Below, piece after piece: positions 1 through 11,279 of a stretch of DNA of 64,000 nucleotides (position 1 is its first letter; each line of letters opens with the position of its first letter). Source of the stretch: Ptiloglossa arizonensis (Eukaryota; Arthropoda; Insecta; Hymenoptera; Colletidae); the NCBI RefSeq assembly GCF_051014685.1, contig NW_027479464.1, positions 1 to 64,000 of the forward strand. The letters are read 5' to 3'. A program made the translations under genes and the position numbers. The notes beneath the pieces were generated by a model. That model made no database searches. It saw only the letters and a program-made list of their open reading frames with translations, and was not told the DNA's origin.

Positions 1-1130
1 GAGATATGGGAGTTTGAAGCCAAGAAATGGTTGAGAAGGCAAAAATTTTTCGCAATTCTGCTGCTCCAAACGCTTAACCAGAGTGCCTAGGGAAAAAATA
101 CACATACCGTTGTAATCGGGCGAGTTTCTACTTTCAGATGCAATAGGAATTTTTGGGTTAGGTCAATCCGTTCGCGAGATATAGGACTTTGAAGCTAAGA
201 ATGGTTGAGAGACAACAAATTTTTCGCAATTCTGCTGCTCCAAACGCTTAACCAGAATGGGCTAGGGAAGAAAATACACATACCGTTGTAATCGGGCGAG
301 TTTCTATATTCTGGCGCAGCAGGAACTTTTGGGTTTGGTCATCCGTTCGCGAGATATGGGAGTTTGAAGCTAAGAAATGGGTTAAGAAGAGAACAAAGTT
401 TTCGCACTTCTGCTGCTCCAAACGCTTAACCAGAATGGCCTAGGGAAAAAAATACACCTACCTTTGTAATCGGGCGAGTTTCTACTTGCAGACGCAATAG
501 GAATTTTTGGGTTAGGTTAATCCGTTCGCGAGATATGGGAGTTTGAAGCCAAGAAATGGTGGAGAAGGCAAAACATTTTTCGCAATTCTGCTGCTCCAAA
601 CGCTTAACCAGAGTGGCCTAGGGAAAAAATACACATACCGCTGTAATCGAGCGAGTTTCTACTTTCAGATGCAATAGGAATTTTTGGGTTAGGTCAATCG
701 GTTCGCGAGATGTGGGAGTTTGAAGCTAAGAAATGGTTAAGAAGAGAACAAAGTTTTTGCACTTCTGCTGCTCCAAACGCTTAACCAGAATGGCCTAGGG
801 AAAAAATACACCTACCTTTGCAATCGGGCGAGTTTCTACTTTCAGATGCAATAGGTATTTTGGGTTGAGGTTAATCCGTCTCGAGAGATATGGGAGTTGA
901 AGCCAAGAAATGGTTGAGAGAAGGCAAAACATTTTTCGCAATTCTGCTGCTCCAAACGCTTAACCAGAATGGCCTAGGGCAAAAATACACATACCGTTGT
1001 AATCGGGCGAGTTTCTACTTTCAGATGCAATAGGGATTTTTGGGTTAGGTCAATCCGTTCGCGAGATATGGGAGTTTGAAGCCAAGAAATGGTTGAGAAG
1101 GCAAAAAATTTTTCGCATTCTAATGCTCCA
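1..1130 (+). other. Indel-rich stretch at window start
   Basis: Compared with its otherwise near-identical copy 5664 bp downstream, this stretch has about ten single-base or short indels. Examples: GAGTGCCTAGG lacking one G (about 82); AAGAATGGTTGAGAGACAAC (about 197); GTCATCCG lacking one A (about 338); ATGGGTTAAG with an extra G (about 376); seven A's before TACACC (about 447); and a cluster at 853-915 with TATTTTGGGTTGAGG, GTCTCGAGAG, GGGAGTTGAAG and TTGAGAGAAGG. From about 1130 on the copies agree almost base for base. The pattern suits residual read error or a poorly polished edge better than divergence. Confidence 0.6.
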
Positions 1131-3798
1131 AACGCTTAACCAGAATGGCCTAGGGAAAAAATACACGTACCGTTGTAATCGGGCGAGTTTCTACTTTCAG
1201 ACGCAACAGGAATTTTTGGGTTAGGTCAGTCCGTTCGCGAGATATGGGAGTTTGAATCCAAGAAATTGTTGAGAAGGCAAAACATTTTTCGCACTTCTGC
1301 TGCTCCAAACGCTTAACCAGAATGGCCTAGGGAAAAAATACACCTACCTTTGGAATCGGGCGAGTTTCTACTTTCAGATGCAATAGGAATTTTTGGGTTA
1401 GGTTAATCCGTTCGCGAGATATGGGAGTTTGAAGCCAAGAAATGGTTGAGAAGGCAAAACATTTTTCGCATTTCTGCTGCTCCAAACGCTTAACCAGAAT
1501 GGCCTAGGGAAAAAATACACATACCGTTGTAATCGGGCGAGTTTCTACTTTCACACGCAACAGGAATTTTTGGGTTAGTTCAATCCGTTCGCGAGATATG
1601 GGAGTTTGAAGCCAAGAAATGTTTGAGAATGCATACAATTTTTCGCAATTCTGCTGATCCAAACGCGTAACCAGAATGGTCTAGGGAAAAAATACACATA
1701 CCGTTGTAATCGGGCGAGTTTCTACATTCTGGCGCAGCAGGAATTTTTGGGTTTGGTCAATCCGTTCGCGAGATATGGGACTTTGAAGCTAAGAAATGGT
1801 TGAGAAGGCAAAAAATTTTTCGCAATTCTGCTGCTCCAAACGCTTAACCAGAATGGCCTAGGGAAAAAATAAACGTACCGCTGTAATAGGGCGAGTTTCT
1901 ACTTTCAGATGCAATAGGGATTTTTGGGTTAGGTCAATCCGTTCGCGAGATATGGGAGTTTGAAGCCAAGAAATGGTTGAGAAGGCAAAAAATTTTTCGC
2001 AATTCTGCTGCTCCAAACGCGTAACCAGAGTGGCCTAGGGAAAAAATACACATACCGTTGTAATCGGGCGAGTTTCTACTTTCAGATGCAATAGGAATTT
2101 TTGGGTTAGGTCAATCCGTTCGCGAGATATAGGACTTTGAAGCTAAGAAATGGTTGAGAAGACAACAAATTTTTCGCAATTCTGCTGCTCCAAACGCTTA
2201 ACCAGAATGGCCTAGGGAAAAAATAAACCTACCTTTGTAATCGGGCGAGTTTCTACTTTCAGATGCAATAGGGATTTTTGGGTTATGTCAATCCGTTCGC
2301 GAGATATGGGAGTTTGAAGCCAAGAAATGGTTGAGAAGGCAAAAAATTTTTCGCAATTCTAATGCTCCAAACGCTTAACCAGAATGGCCTAGGGAAAAAA
2401 TACACGTACCGTTGTAATCGGGCGAGTTTCTACTTTCAGACGCAACAGGAATTTTTGGGTTAGGTCAGTCCGTTCGCGAGATATGGGAGTTTGAAGCTAA
2501 GAAATGGTTAAGAAGAGAACAAAGTTTTCGCACTTCTGCTGCTCCAAACGCTTAACCAGAGTGGCCTAGGGAAAAAATACACCTACCTTTGTAATCGGGC
2601 GAGTTTCTACTTTCAGATGCAATAGGGATTTTTGGGTTATGTCAATCCGTTCGCGAGATATGGGAGTTTGAAGCCAAGAAATGGTTGAGAAGGCAAAAAA
2701 TTTGTCGCAATTCTAATGCTCCAAACGCTTAACCAGAATGGCCTAGGGAAAAAATACACGTACCGTTGTAATCGGGCGAGTTTCTACTTTCAGACGCAAC
2801 AGGAATTTTTGGGTTAGGTCAGTCCGTTCGCGAGATATGGGAGTTTGAAACCAAGAAATTGTTGAGAAGGCAAAACATTTTTCGCACTTCTGCTGCCCCA
2901 AACGCTTAACCAGAATGGCCTAGGGAAAAAATACACCTACCTTTGGAATCGGGCGAGTTTCTACTTTCAGATGCAATAGGAATTTTTGGGTTAGGTTAAT
3001 CCGTTCGCGAGATATGGGAGTTTGAAGCCAAGAAATGGTTGAGAAGGCAAAACATTTTTCGCATTTCTGCTGCTCCAAACGCTTAACCAGAATGGCCTAG
3101 GGAAAAAATACACATACCGTTGTAATCGGGCGAGTTTCTACTTTCACACGCAACAGGAATTTTTGGGTTAGTTCAATCCGTTCGCGAGATATGGGAGTTT
3201 GAAGCCAAGAAATGTTTGAGAATGCATACAATTTTTCGCAATTCTGCTGATCCAAACGCGTAACCAGAATGGTCTAGGGAAAAAATACACATACCGTTGT
3301 AATCGGGCGAGTTTCTACATTCTGGCGCAGCAGGAATTTTTGGGTTTGGTCAATCCGTTCGCGAGATATGGGACTTTGAAGCTAAGAAATGGTTGAGAAG
3401 GCAAAAAATTTTTCGCAATTCTGCTGCTCCAAACGCTTAACCAGAATGGCCTAGGGAAAAAATAAACGTACCGCTGTAATAGGGCGAGTTTCTACTTTCA
3501 GATGCAATAGGGATTTTTGGGTTAGGTCAATCCGTTCGCGAGATATGGGAGTTTGAAGCCAAGAAATGGTTGAGAAGGCAAAAAATTTTTCGCAATTCTG
3601 CTGCTCCAAACGCTTAACCAGAGTGGCCTAGGGAAAAAATACACATACCGTTGTAATCGGGCGAGTTTCTACTTTCAGATGCAATAGGAATTTTTGGGTT
3701 AGGTCAATCCGTTCGCGAGATATAGGACTTTGAAGCTAAGAAATGGTTGAGAAGACAACAAATTTTTCGCAATTCTGCTGCTCCAAACGCTTAACCAG
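1013..3798 (+). repeat. 9-monomer (1593 bp) sub-repeat inside HOR copy A
   Basis: Bases 1013-2205 reappear at 2606-3798, offset exactly 1593 (9 x 177). Markers shared by both are ATGTTTGAGAATGCATACA (1619, 3212), CTGATCCAAACGCGTAACC, and ATAAACGTACCGCTGTAATA (about 1869 and 3462). The stretch between, 2206-2605, holds two further related monomers with GGGTTATGTC at 2280 and 2633, 354 bp apart, suggesting a dimer-sized event. The same structure occurs in copy B at +5664, so the 9-mer event preceded the 32-mer duplication. Confidence 0.8.
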
Positions 3799-5663
3799 AA
3801 TGGGCTAGGGAAAAAATACACATACCGTTGTAATCGGGCGAGTTTCTATATTCTGGCGCAGCAGGAACTTTTGGGTTTGGTCAATCCGTTCGCGAGATAT
3901 GGGAGTTTGAAGCTAAGAAATGGTTAAGAAGAGAACAAAGTTTTCGCACTTCTGCTGCTCCAAACGCTTAACCAGAATGGCCTAGGGAAAAAATACACCT
4001 ACCTTTGTAATCGGGCGAGTTTCTACTTTCAGATGCAATAGGAATTTTTGGGTTAGGTTAATCCGTTCGCGAGATATGGGAGTTTGAAGCCAAGAAATGG
4101 TTGAGAAGGCAAAACATTTTTCGCAATTCTGCTGCTCCAAACGCTTAACCAGAGTGGCCTAGGGAAAAAATACACATACCGCTGTAATCGAGCGAGTTTC
4201 TACTTTCAGATGCAATAGGAATTTTTGGGTTAGGTCAATCGGTTCGCGAGATGTGGGAGTTTGAAGCTAAGAAATGGTTAAGAAGAGAACAAAGTTTTTG
4301 CACTTCTGCTGCTCCAAACGCTTAACCAGAATGGCCTAGGGAAAAAATACACCTACCTTTGCAATCGGGCGAGTTTCTACTTTCAGATGCAATAGGTATT
4401 TTTGGGTTAGGTTAATCCGTTCGCGAGATATGGGAGTTTGAAGCCAAGAAATGGTTGAGAAGGCAAAACATTTTTCGCAATTCTGCTGCTCCAAACGCTT
4501 AACCAGAATGGCCTAGGGCAAAAATACACATACCGTTGTAATCGGGCGAGTTTCTGCTTTCACACGCAACAGGAATTTTTGGGTTAGGTCAATCCGTTCG
4601 CGAAATATGGGAGTTTGAACCCAAGAAATGGTTGAGAAGGCATACAATTTTTCGCAATTCTGCTGATCCAAATGCTTAACCAGAATGGCCTAGGGAAAAA
4701 ATACACATACCGTTGTAATCGGGCGAGTTTCTACATTCTGGCGCAGCAGGAATTTTTGGGTTTGGTCAATCCGTTCGCGAGATATGGGACTTTGAAGCTA
4801 AGAAATGGTTGAGAAGACAACAAATTTTTCGCAATTCTGCTGCTCCAAACGCTTAACCAGAATGGGCTAGGGAAGAAATACACATACCGTTGTAACTGGG
4901 CGATTTTCTACTTTCACACGCAACAGGAATCTTTGGGTTAGGTCAATCCGTTCGCGAGATATGGGAGTTTGAAGCCAAGAAATGGTTGAGAAGGCGAAAA
5001 ATTTTTCGCAATTCTGCTGCTCCAAACGCTTAACCAGAGTGGCCTAGGGAAAAAATACACATACCGCTGTAATCGAGCAAGTTTCTACTTTCAGATGCAA
5101 TAGGAATTTTTGGGTTAGGTCAATCCGTTCGCGAGATATGGGAGTTTGAAGCCAAGAAATGGTTGAGAAGGCAAAAAATTTTTCGCAATTCTAATGCTCC
5201 AAACGCTTAACCAGAATGGCCTAGGGAAATAATACACATACCGTTGTAATCGGGCGAATTTCAACTTTCAGATGCAATAGGAATTTTTGGGTTAGGTCAA
5301 CCCGTTCGCGAGATATGGGAGTTTGAAGACAAGAAATGTTTGAGAAGGCAAAAAATTATTCGCAATTCTGCTGCTCCAAAGGCTTAACCAGAATGGCCTA
5401 GGGAAAAAATACACGTACCGCTGTAATCGGGCGAGTTTCTACTTTCAGATGCAATAGGAATTTTTGGGTTAGGTCAATCCGTTCGCGAGATATGGGAGTT
5501 TGAAACCAAGAAATGGTTGAGAAGGCAAAAAATTTTTCGCAATTCTAATGCTCCAAACGCTTAACCAGAATGGCCTAGGGAAAAAATACACATACCGTTG
5601 TAATCGGGCGAGTTTCTACTTTCAGACGCAACAGGAATTTTTGGGTTAGGTCAGTCCGTTCGC

Positions 5664-5840
5664 GAGATATGGGAGTTTGAAGCCAAGAAATGGTTGAGAA
5701 GGCAAAAAATTTTTCGCAATTCTGCTGCTCCAAACGCTTAACCAGAGTGGCCTAGGGAAAAAATACACATACCGTTGTAATCGGGCGAGTTTCTACTTTC
5801 AGATGCAATAGGAATTTTTGGGTTAGGTCAATCCGTTCGC
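5664..5840 (+). repeat. Representative monomer (177 bp, near consensus)
   Basis: This monomer differs from my reading of the consensus at one base (AGAGTGG for AGAATGG). Counted from GAGATATGGG as position 1: A6T5 tract 41-51; CTCCAAACGCTTAACC 65-80; CCTAGG about 89-94; A6 tract 95-100; CENP-B-box-like 17-mer 107-123; GGCGAGTTTCTACTTTC 121-137; variable site CAGATGCAATAGG or CAGACGCAACAGG near 137-149; T5 tract 152-156; GGGTTAGG 157-164; TCGCGA spanning the end and the next start. By hand count, 74 of 177 bases are G or C and 8 dinucleotides are CpG. Length 177 is 3 x 59, so reading frames carry over from one monomer to the next. Confidence 0.95.
5770..5786 (+). other. CENP-B-box-like motif (one instance per monomer)
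   Basis: The 17-mer TACCGTTGTAATCGGGC lies at monomer positions 107-123. Against the mammalian CENP-B box YTTCGTTGGAARCGGGA it matches 12 of 17 positions. Of the nine bases held essential (TTCG, A, CGGG), seven match; the two leading T's are A and C here. The motif recurs in most monomers. Common variants are CCGCTG, CCGATG, CCTTTG (losing the first CG) and AATAGGG or AATCGCG (breaking CGGG). My rough chance estimate for so good a match somewhere in a 177-bp monomer on two strands is about 0.1, so the resemblance may be coincidence. A DNA-binding role is inference only. Confidence 0.35.
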
Positions 5841-8800
5841 GAGATATAGGACTTTGAAGCTAAGAAATGGTTGAGAAGACAACAAATTTTTCGCAATTCT
5901 GCTGCTCCAAACGCTTAACCAGAATGGGCTAGGGAAAAAATACACATACCGTTGTAATCGGGCGAGTTTCTATATTCTGGCGCAGCAGGAACTTTTGGGT
6001 TTGGTCAATCCGTTCGCGAGATATGGGAGTTTGAAGCTAAGAAATGGTTAAGAAGAGAACAAAGTTTTCGCACTTCTGCTGCTCCAAACGCTTAACCAGA
6101 ATGGCCTAGGGAAAAAATACACCTACCTTTGTAATCGGGCGAGTTTCTACTTTCAGACGCAATAGGAATTTTTGGGTTAGGTTAATCCGTTCGCGAGATA
6201 TGGGAGTTTGAAGCCAAGAAATGGTGGAGAAGGCAAAACATTTTTCGCAATTCTGCTGCTCCAAACGCTTAACCAGAGTGGCCTAGGGAAAAAATACACA
6301 TACCGCTGTAATCGAGCGAGTTTCTACTTTCAGATGCAATAGGAATTTTTGGGTTAGGTCAATCGGTTCGCGAGATGTGGGAGTTTGAAGCTAAGAAATG
6401 GTTAAGAAGAGAACAAAGTTTTTGCACTTCTGCTGCTCCAAACGCTTAACCAGAATGGCCTAGGGAAAAAATACACCTACCTTTGCAATCGGGCGAGTTT
6501 CTACTTTCAGATGCAATAGGTATTTTTGGGTTAGGTTAATCCGTCCGCGAGATATGGGAGTTTGAAGCCAAGAAATGGTTGAGAAGGCAAAACATTTTTC
6601 GCAATTCTGCTGCTCCAAACGCTTAACCAGAATGGCCTAGGGCAAAAATACACATACCGTTGTAATCGGGCGAGTTTCTACTTTCAGATGCAATAGGGAT
6701 TTTTGGGTTAGGTCAATCCGTTCGCGAGATATGGGAGTTTGAAGCCAAGAAATGGTTGAGAAGGCAAAAAATTTTTCGCAATTCTAATGCTCCAAACGCT
6801 TAACCAGAATGGCCTAGGGAAAAAATACACGTACCGTTGTAATCGGGCGAGTTTCTACTTTCAGACGCAACAGGAATTTTTGGGTTAGGTCAGTCCGTTC
6901 GCGAGATATGGGAGTTTGAATCCAAGAAATTGTTGAGAAGGCAAAACATTTTTCGCACTTCTGCTGCTCCAAACGCTTAACCAGAATGGCCTAGGGAAAA
7001 AATACACCTACCTTTGGAATCGGGCGAGTTTCTACTTTCAGATGCAATAGGAATTTTTGGGTTAGGTTAATCCGTTCGCGAGATATGGGAGTTTGAAGCC
7101 AAGAAATGGTTGAGAAGGCAAAACATTTTTCGCATTTCTGCTGCTCCAAACGCTTAACCAGAATGGCCTAGGGAAAAAATACACATACCGTTGTAATCGG
7201 GCGAGTTTCTACTTTCACACGCAACAGGAATTTTTGGGTTAGTTCAATCCGTTCGCGAGATATGGGAGTTTGAAGCCAAGAAATGTTTGAGAATGCATAC
7301 AATTTTTCGCAATTCTGCTGATCCAAACGCGTAACCAGAATGGTCTAGGGAAAAAATACACATACCGTTGTAATCGGGCGAGTTTCTACATTCTGGCGCA
7401 GCAGGAATTTTTGGGTTTGGTCAATCCGTTCGCGAGATATGGGACTTTGAAGCTAAGAAATGGTTGAGAAGGCAAAAAATTTTTCGCAATTCTGCTGCTC
7501 CAAACGCTTAACCAGAATGGCCTAGGGAAAAAATAAACGTACCGCTGTAATAGGGCGAGTTTCTACTTTCAGATGCAATAGGGATTTTTGGGTTAGGTCA
7601 ATCCGTTCGCGAGATATGGGAGTTTGAAGCCAAGAAATGGTTGAGAAGGCAAAAAATTTTTCGCAATTCTGCTGCTCCAAACGCGTAACCAGAGTGGCCT
7701 AGGGAAAAAATACACATACCGTTGTAATCGGGCGAGTTTCTACTTTCAGATGCAATAGGAATTTTTGGGTTAGGTCAATCCGTTCGCGAGATATAGGACT
7801 TTGAAGCTAAGAAATGGTTGAGAAGACAACAAATTTTTCGCAATTCTGCTGCTCCAAACGCTTAACCAGAATGGCCTAGGGAAAAAATACCCCTACCTTT
7901 GTAATCGGGCGAGTTTCTACTTTCAGATGCAATAGGGATTTTTGGGTTATGTCAATCCGTTCGCGAGATATGGGAGTTTGAAGCCAAGAAATGGTTGAGA
8001 AGGCAAAAAATTTTTCGCAATTCTAATGCTCCAAACGCTTAACCAGAATGGCCTAGGGAAAAAATACACGTACCGTTGTAATCGGGCGAGTTTCTACTTT
8101 CAGACGCAACAGGAATTTTTGGGTTAGGTCAGTCCGTTCGCGAGATATGGGAGTTTGAAGCTAAGAAATGGTTAAGAAGAGAACAAAGTTTTCGCACTTC
8201 TGCTGCTCCAAACGCTTAACCAGAGTGGCCTAGGGAAAAAATACACCTACCTTTGTAATCGGGCGAGTTTCTACTTTCAGACGCAATAGGGATTTTTGGG
8301 TTATGTCAATCCGTTCGCGAGATATGGGAGTTTGAAGCCAAGAAATGGTTGAGAAGGCAAAAAATTTGTCGCAATTCTAATGCTCCAAACGCTTAACCAG
8401 AATGGCCTAGGGAAAAAATACACGTACCGTTGTAATCGGGCGAGTTTCTACTTTCAGACGCAACAGGAATTTTTGGGTTAGGTCAGTCCGTTCGCGAGAT
8501 ATGGGAGTTTGAAACCAAGAAATTGTTGAGAAGGCAAAACATTTTTCGCACTTCTGCTGCCCCAAACGCTTAACCAGAATGGCCTAGGGAAAAAATACAC
8601 CTACCTTTGGAATCGGGCGAGTTTCTACTTTCAGATGCAATAGGAATTTTTGGGTTAGGTTAATCCGTTCGCGAGATATGGGAGTTTGAAGCCAAGAAAT
8701 GGTTGAGAAGGCAAAACATTTTTCGCATTTCTGCTGCTCCAAACGCTTAACCAGAATGGCCTAGGGAAAAAATACACATACCGTTGTAATCGGGCGAGTT

Positions 8801-11279
8801 TCTACTTTCACACGCAACAGGAATTTTGGGTTAGTTCAATCCGTTCGCGAGATATGGGAGTTTGAAGCCAAGAAATGTTTGAGAATGCATACAATTTTTC
8901 GCAATTCTGCTGATCCAAACGCGTAACCAGAATGGTCTAGGGAAAAAATACACATACCGTTGTAATCGGGCGAGTTTCTACATTCTGGCGCAGCAGGAAT
9001 TTTTGGGTTTGGTCAATCCGTTCGCGAGATATGGGACTTTGAAGCTAAGAAATGGTTGAGAAGGCAAAAAATTTTTCGCAATTCTGCTGCTCCAAACGCT
9101 TAACCAGAATGGCCTAGGGAAAAAATAAACGTACCGCTGTAATAGGGCGAGTTTCTACTTTCAGATGCAATAGGGATTTTTGGGTTAGGTCAATCCGTTC
9201 GCGAGATATGGGAGTTTGAAGCCAAGAAATGGTTGAGAAGGCAAAAAATTTTTCGCAATTCTGCTGCTCCAAACGCTTAACCAGAGTGGCCTAGGGAAAA
9301 AATACACATACCGTTGTAATCGGGCGAGTTTCTACTTTCAGATGCAATAGGAATTTTTGGGTTAGGTCAATCCGTTCGCGAGATATAGGACTTTGAAGCT
9401 AAGAAATGGTTGAGAAGACAACAAATTTTTCGCAATTCTGCTGCTCCAAACGCTTAACCAGAATGGGCTAGGGAAAAAATACACATACCGTTGTAATCGG
9501 GCGAGTTTCTATATTCTGGCGCAGCAGGAACTTTTGGGTTTGGTCAATCCGTTCGCGAGATATGGGAGTTTGAAGCTAAGAAATGGTTAAGAAGAGAACA
9601 AAGTTCTCGCACTTCTGCTGCTCCAAACGCTTAACCAGAATGGCCTAGGGAAAAAATACACCTACCTTTGTAATCGGGCGAGTTTCTACTTTCAGATGCA
9701 ATAGGAATTTTTGGGTTAGGTTAATCCGTTCGCGAGATATGGGAGTTTGAAGCCAAGAAATGGTTGAGAAGGCAAAACATTTTTCGCAATTCTGCTGCTC
9801 CAAACGCTTAACCAGAGTGGCCTAGGGAAAAAATACACATACCGCTGTAATCGAGCGAGTTTCTACTTTCAGATGCAATAGGAATTTTTGGGTTAGGTCA
9901 ATCGGTTCGCGAGATGTGGGAGTTTGAAGCTAAGAAATGGTTAAGAAGAGAACAAAGTTTTTGCACTTCTGCTGCTCCAAACGCTTAACCAGAATGGCCT
10001 AGGGAAAAAATACACCTACCTTTGCAATCGGGCGAGTTTCTACTTTCGGATGCAATAGGTATTTTTGGGTTAGGTTAATCCGTTCGCGAGATATGGGAGT
10101 TTGAAGCCAAGAAATGGTTGAGAAGGCAAAACATTTTTCGCAATTCTGCTGCTCCAAACGCTTAACCAGAATGGCCTAGGGCAAAAATACACATACCGTT
10201 GTAATCGGGCGAGTTTCTGCTTTCACACGCAACAGGAATTTTTGGGTTAGGTCAATCCGTTCGCGAAATATGGGAGTTTGAACCCAAGAAATGGTTGAGA
10301 AGGCATACAATTTTTCGCAATTCTGCTGATCCAAATGCTTAACCAGAATGGCCTAGGGAAAAAATACACATACCGTTGTAATCGGGCGAGTTTCTACATT
10401 CTGGCGCAGCAGGAATTTTTGGGTTTGGTCAATCCGTTCGCGAGATATGGGACTTTGAAGCTAAGAAATGGTTGAGAAGACAACAAATTTTTCGCAATTC
10501 TGCTGCTCCAAACGCTTAACCAGAATGGGCTAGGGAAGAAATACACATACCGTTGTAACTGGGCGATTTTCTACTTTCACACGCAACAGGAATCTTTGGG
10601 TTAGGTCAATCCGTTCGCGAGATATGGGAGTTTGAAGCCAAGAAATGGTTGAGAAGGCGAAAAATTTTTCGCAATTCTGCTGCTCCAAACGCTTAACCAG
10701 AGTGGCCTAGGGAAAAAATACACATACCGCTGTAATCGAGCAAGTTTCTACTTTCAGATGCAATAGGAATTTTTGGGTTAGGTCAATCCGTTCGCGAGAT
10801 ATGGGAGTTTGAAGCCAAGAAATGGTTGAGAAGGCAAAAAATTTTTCGCAATTCTAATGCTCCAAACGCTTAACCAGAATGGCCTAGGGAAATAATACAC
10901 ATACCGTTGTAATCGGGCGAATTTCAACTTTCAGATGCAATAGGAATTTTTGGGTTAGGTCAACCCGTTCGCGAGATATGGGAGTTTGAAGACAGAAAAT
11001 GTTTGAGAAGGCAAAAAATTATTCGCAATTCTGCTGCTCCAAAGGCTTAACCAGAATGGCCTAGGGAAAAAATACACGTACCGCTGTAATCGGGCGAGTT
11101 TCTACTTTCAGATGCAATAGGAATTTTTGGGTTAGGTCAATCCGTTCGCGAGATATGGGAGTTTGAAACCAAGAAATGGTTGAGAAGGCAAAAAATTTTT
11201 CGCAATTCTAATGCTCCAAACGCTTAACCAGAATGGCCTAGGGAAAAAATACACATACCGTTGTAATCGGGCGAGTTTC

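Larger units (their letters stand above)
1..5663 (+). repeat. 32-monomer higher-order repeat, copy A
   Basis: Diagnostic variants recur 5664 bp (32 x 177) downstream in copy B. Examples are GGTGGAGAAGG at 558 and 6223, GAATCCAAGAAATTG at 1254 and 6918, and GAAACCAAGAAATTG at 2847 and 8511. The order of variant monomers is the same throughout. Beyond the first 1.1 kb only scattered single-base differences were noticed, for example ATAAACCTACC near 2224 against ATACCCCTACC in copy B. The first 1.1 kb carries many single-base indels that copy B lacks, described separately. The block has internal history: 1-1010 resembles 3541-4550 (20 monomers apart), and 1013-2205 resembles 2606-3798 (9 monomers apart). 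The window start may truncate a longer run of this repeat. Confidence 0.9.

Noticed and set aside
690..712. GGTTCG as the start of a Pol III B box or tRNA remnant in AATCGGTTCGCGAGATG variants
   Set aside because: Only the first six bases of the B box match, no A box is present, and most monomers read CCGTTCG instead.
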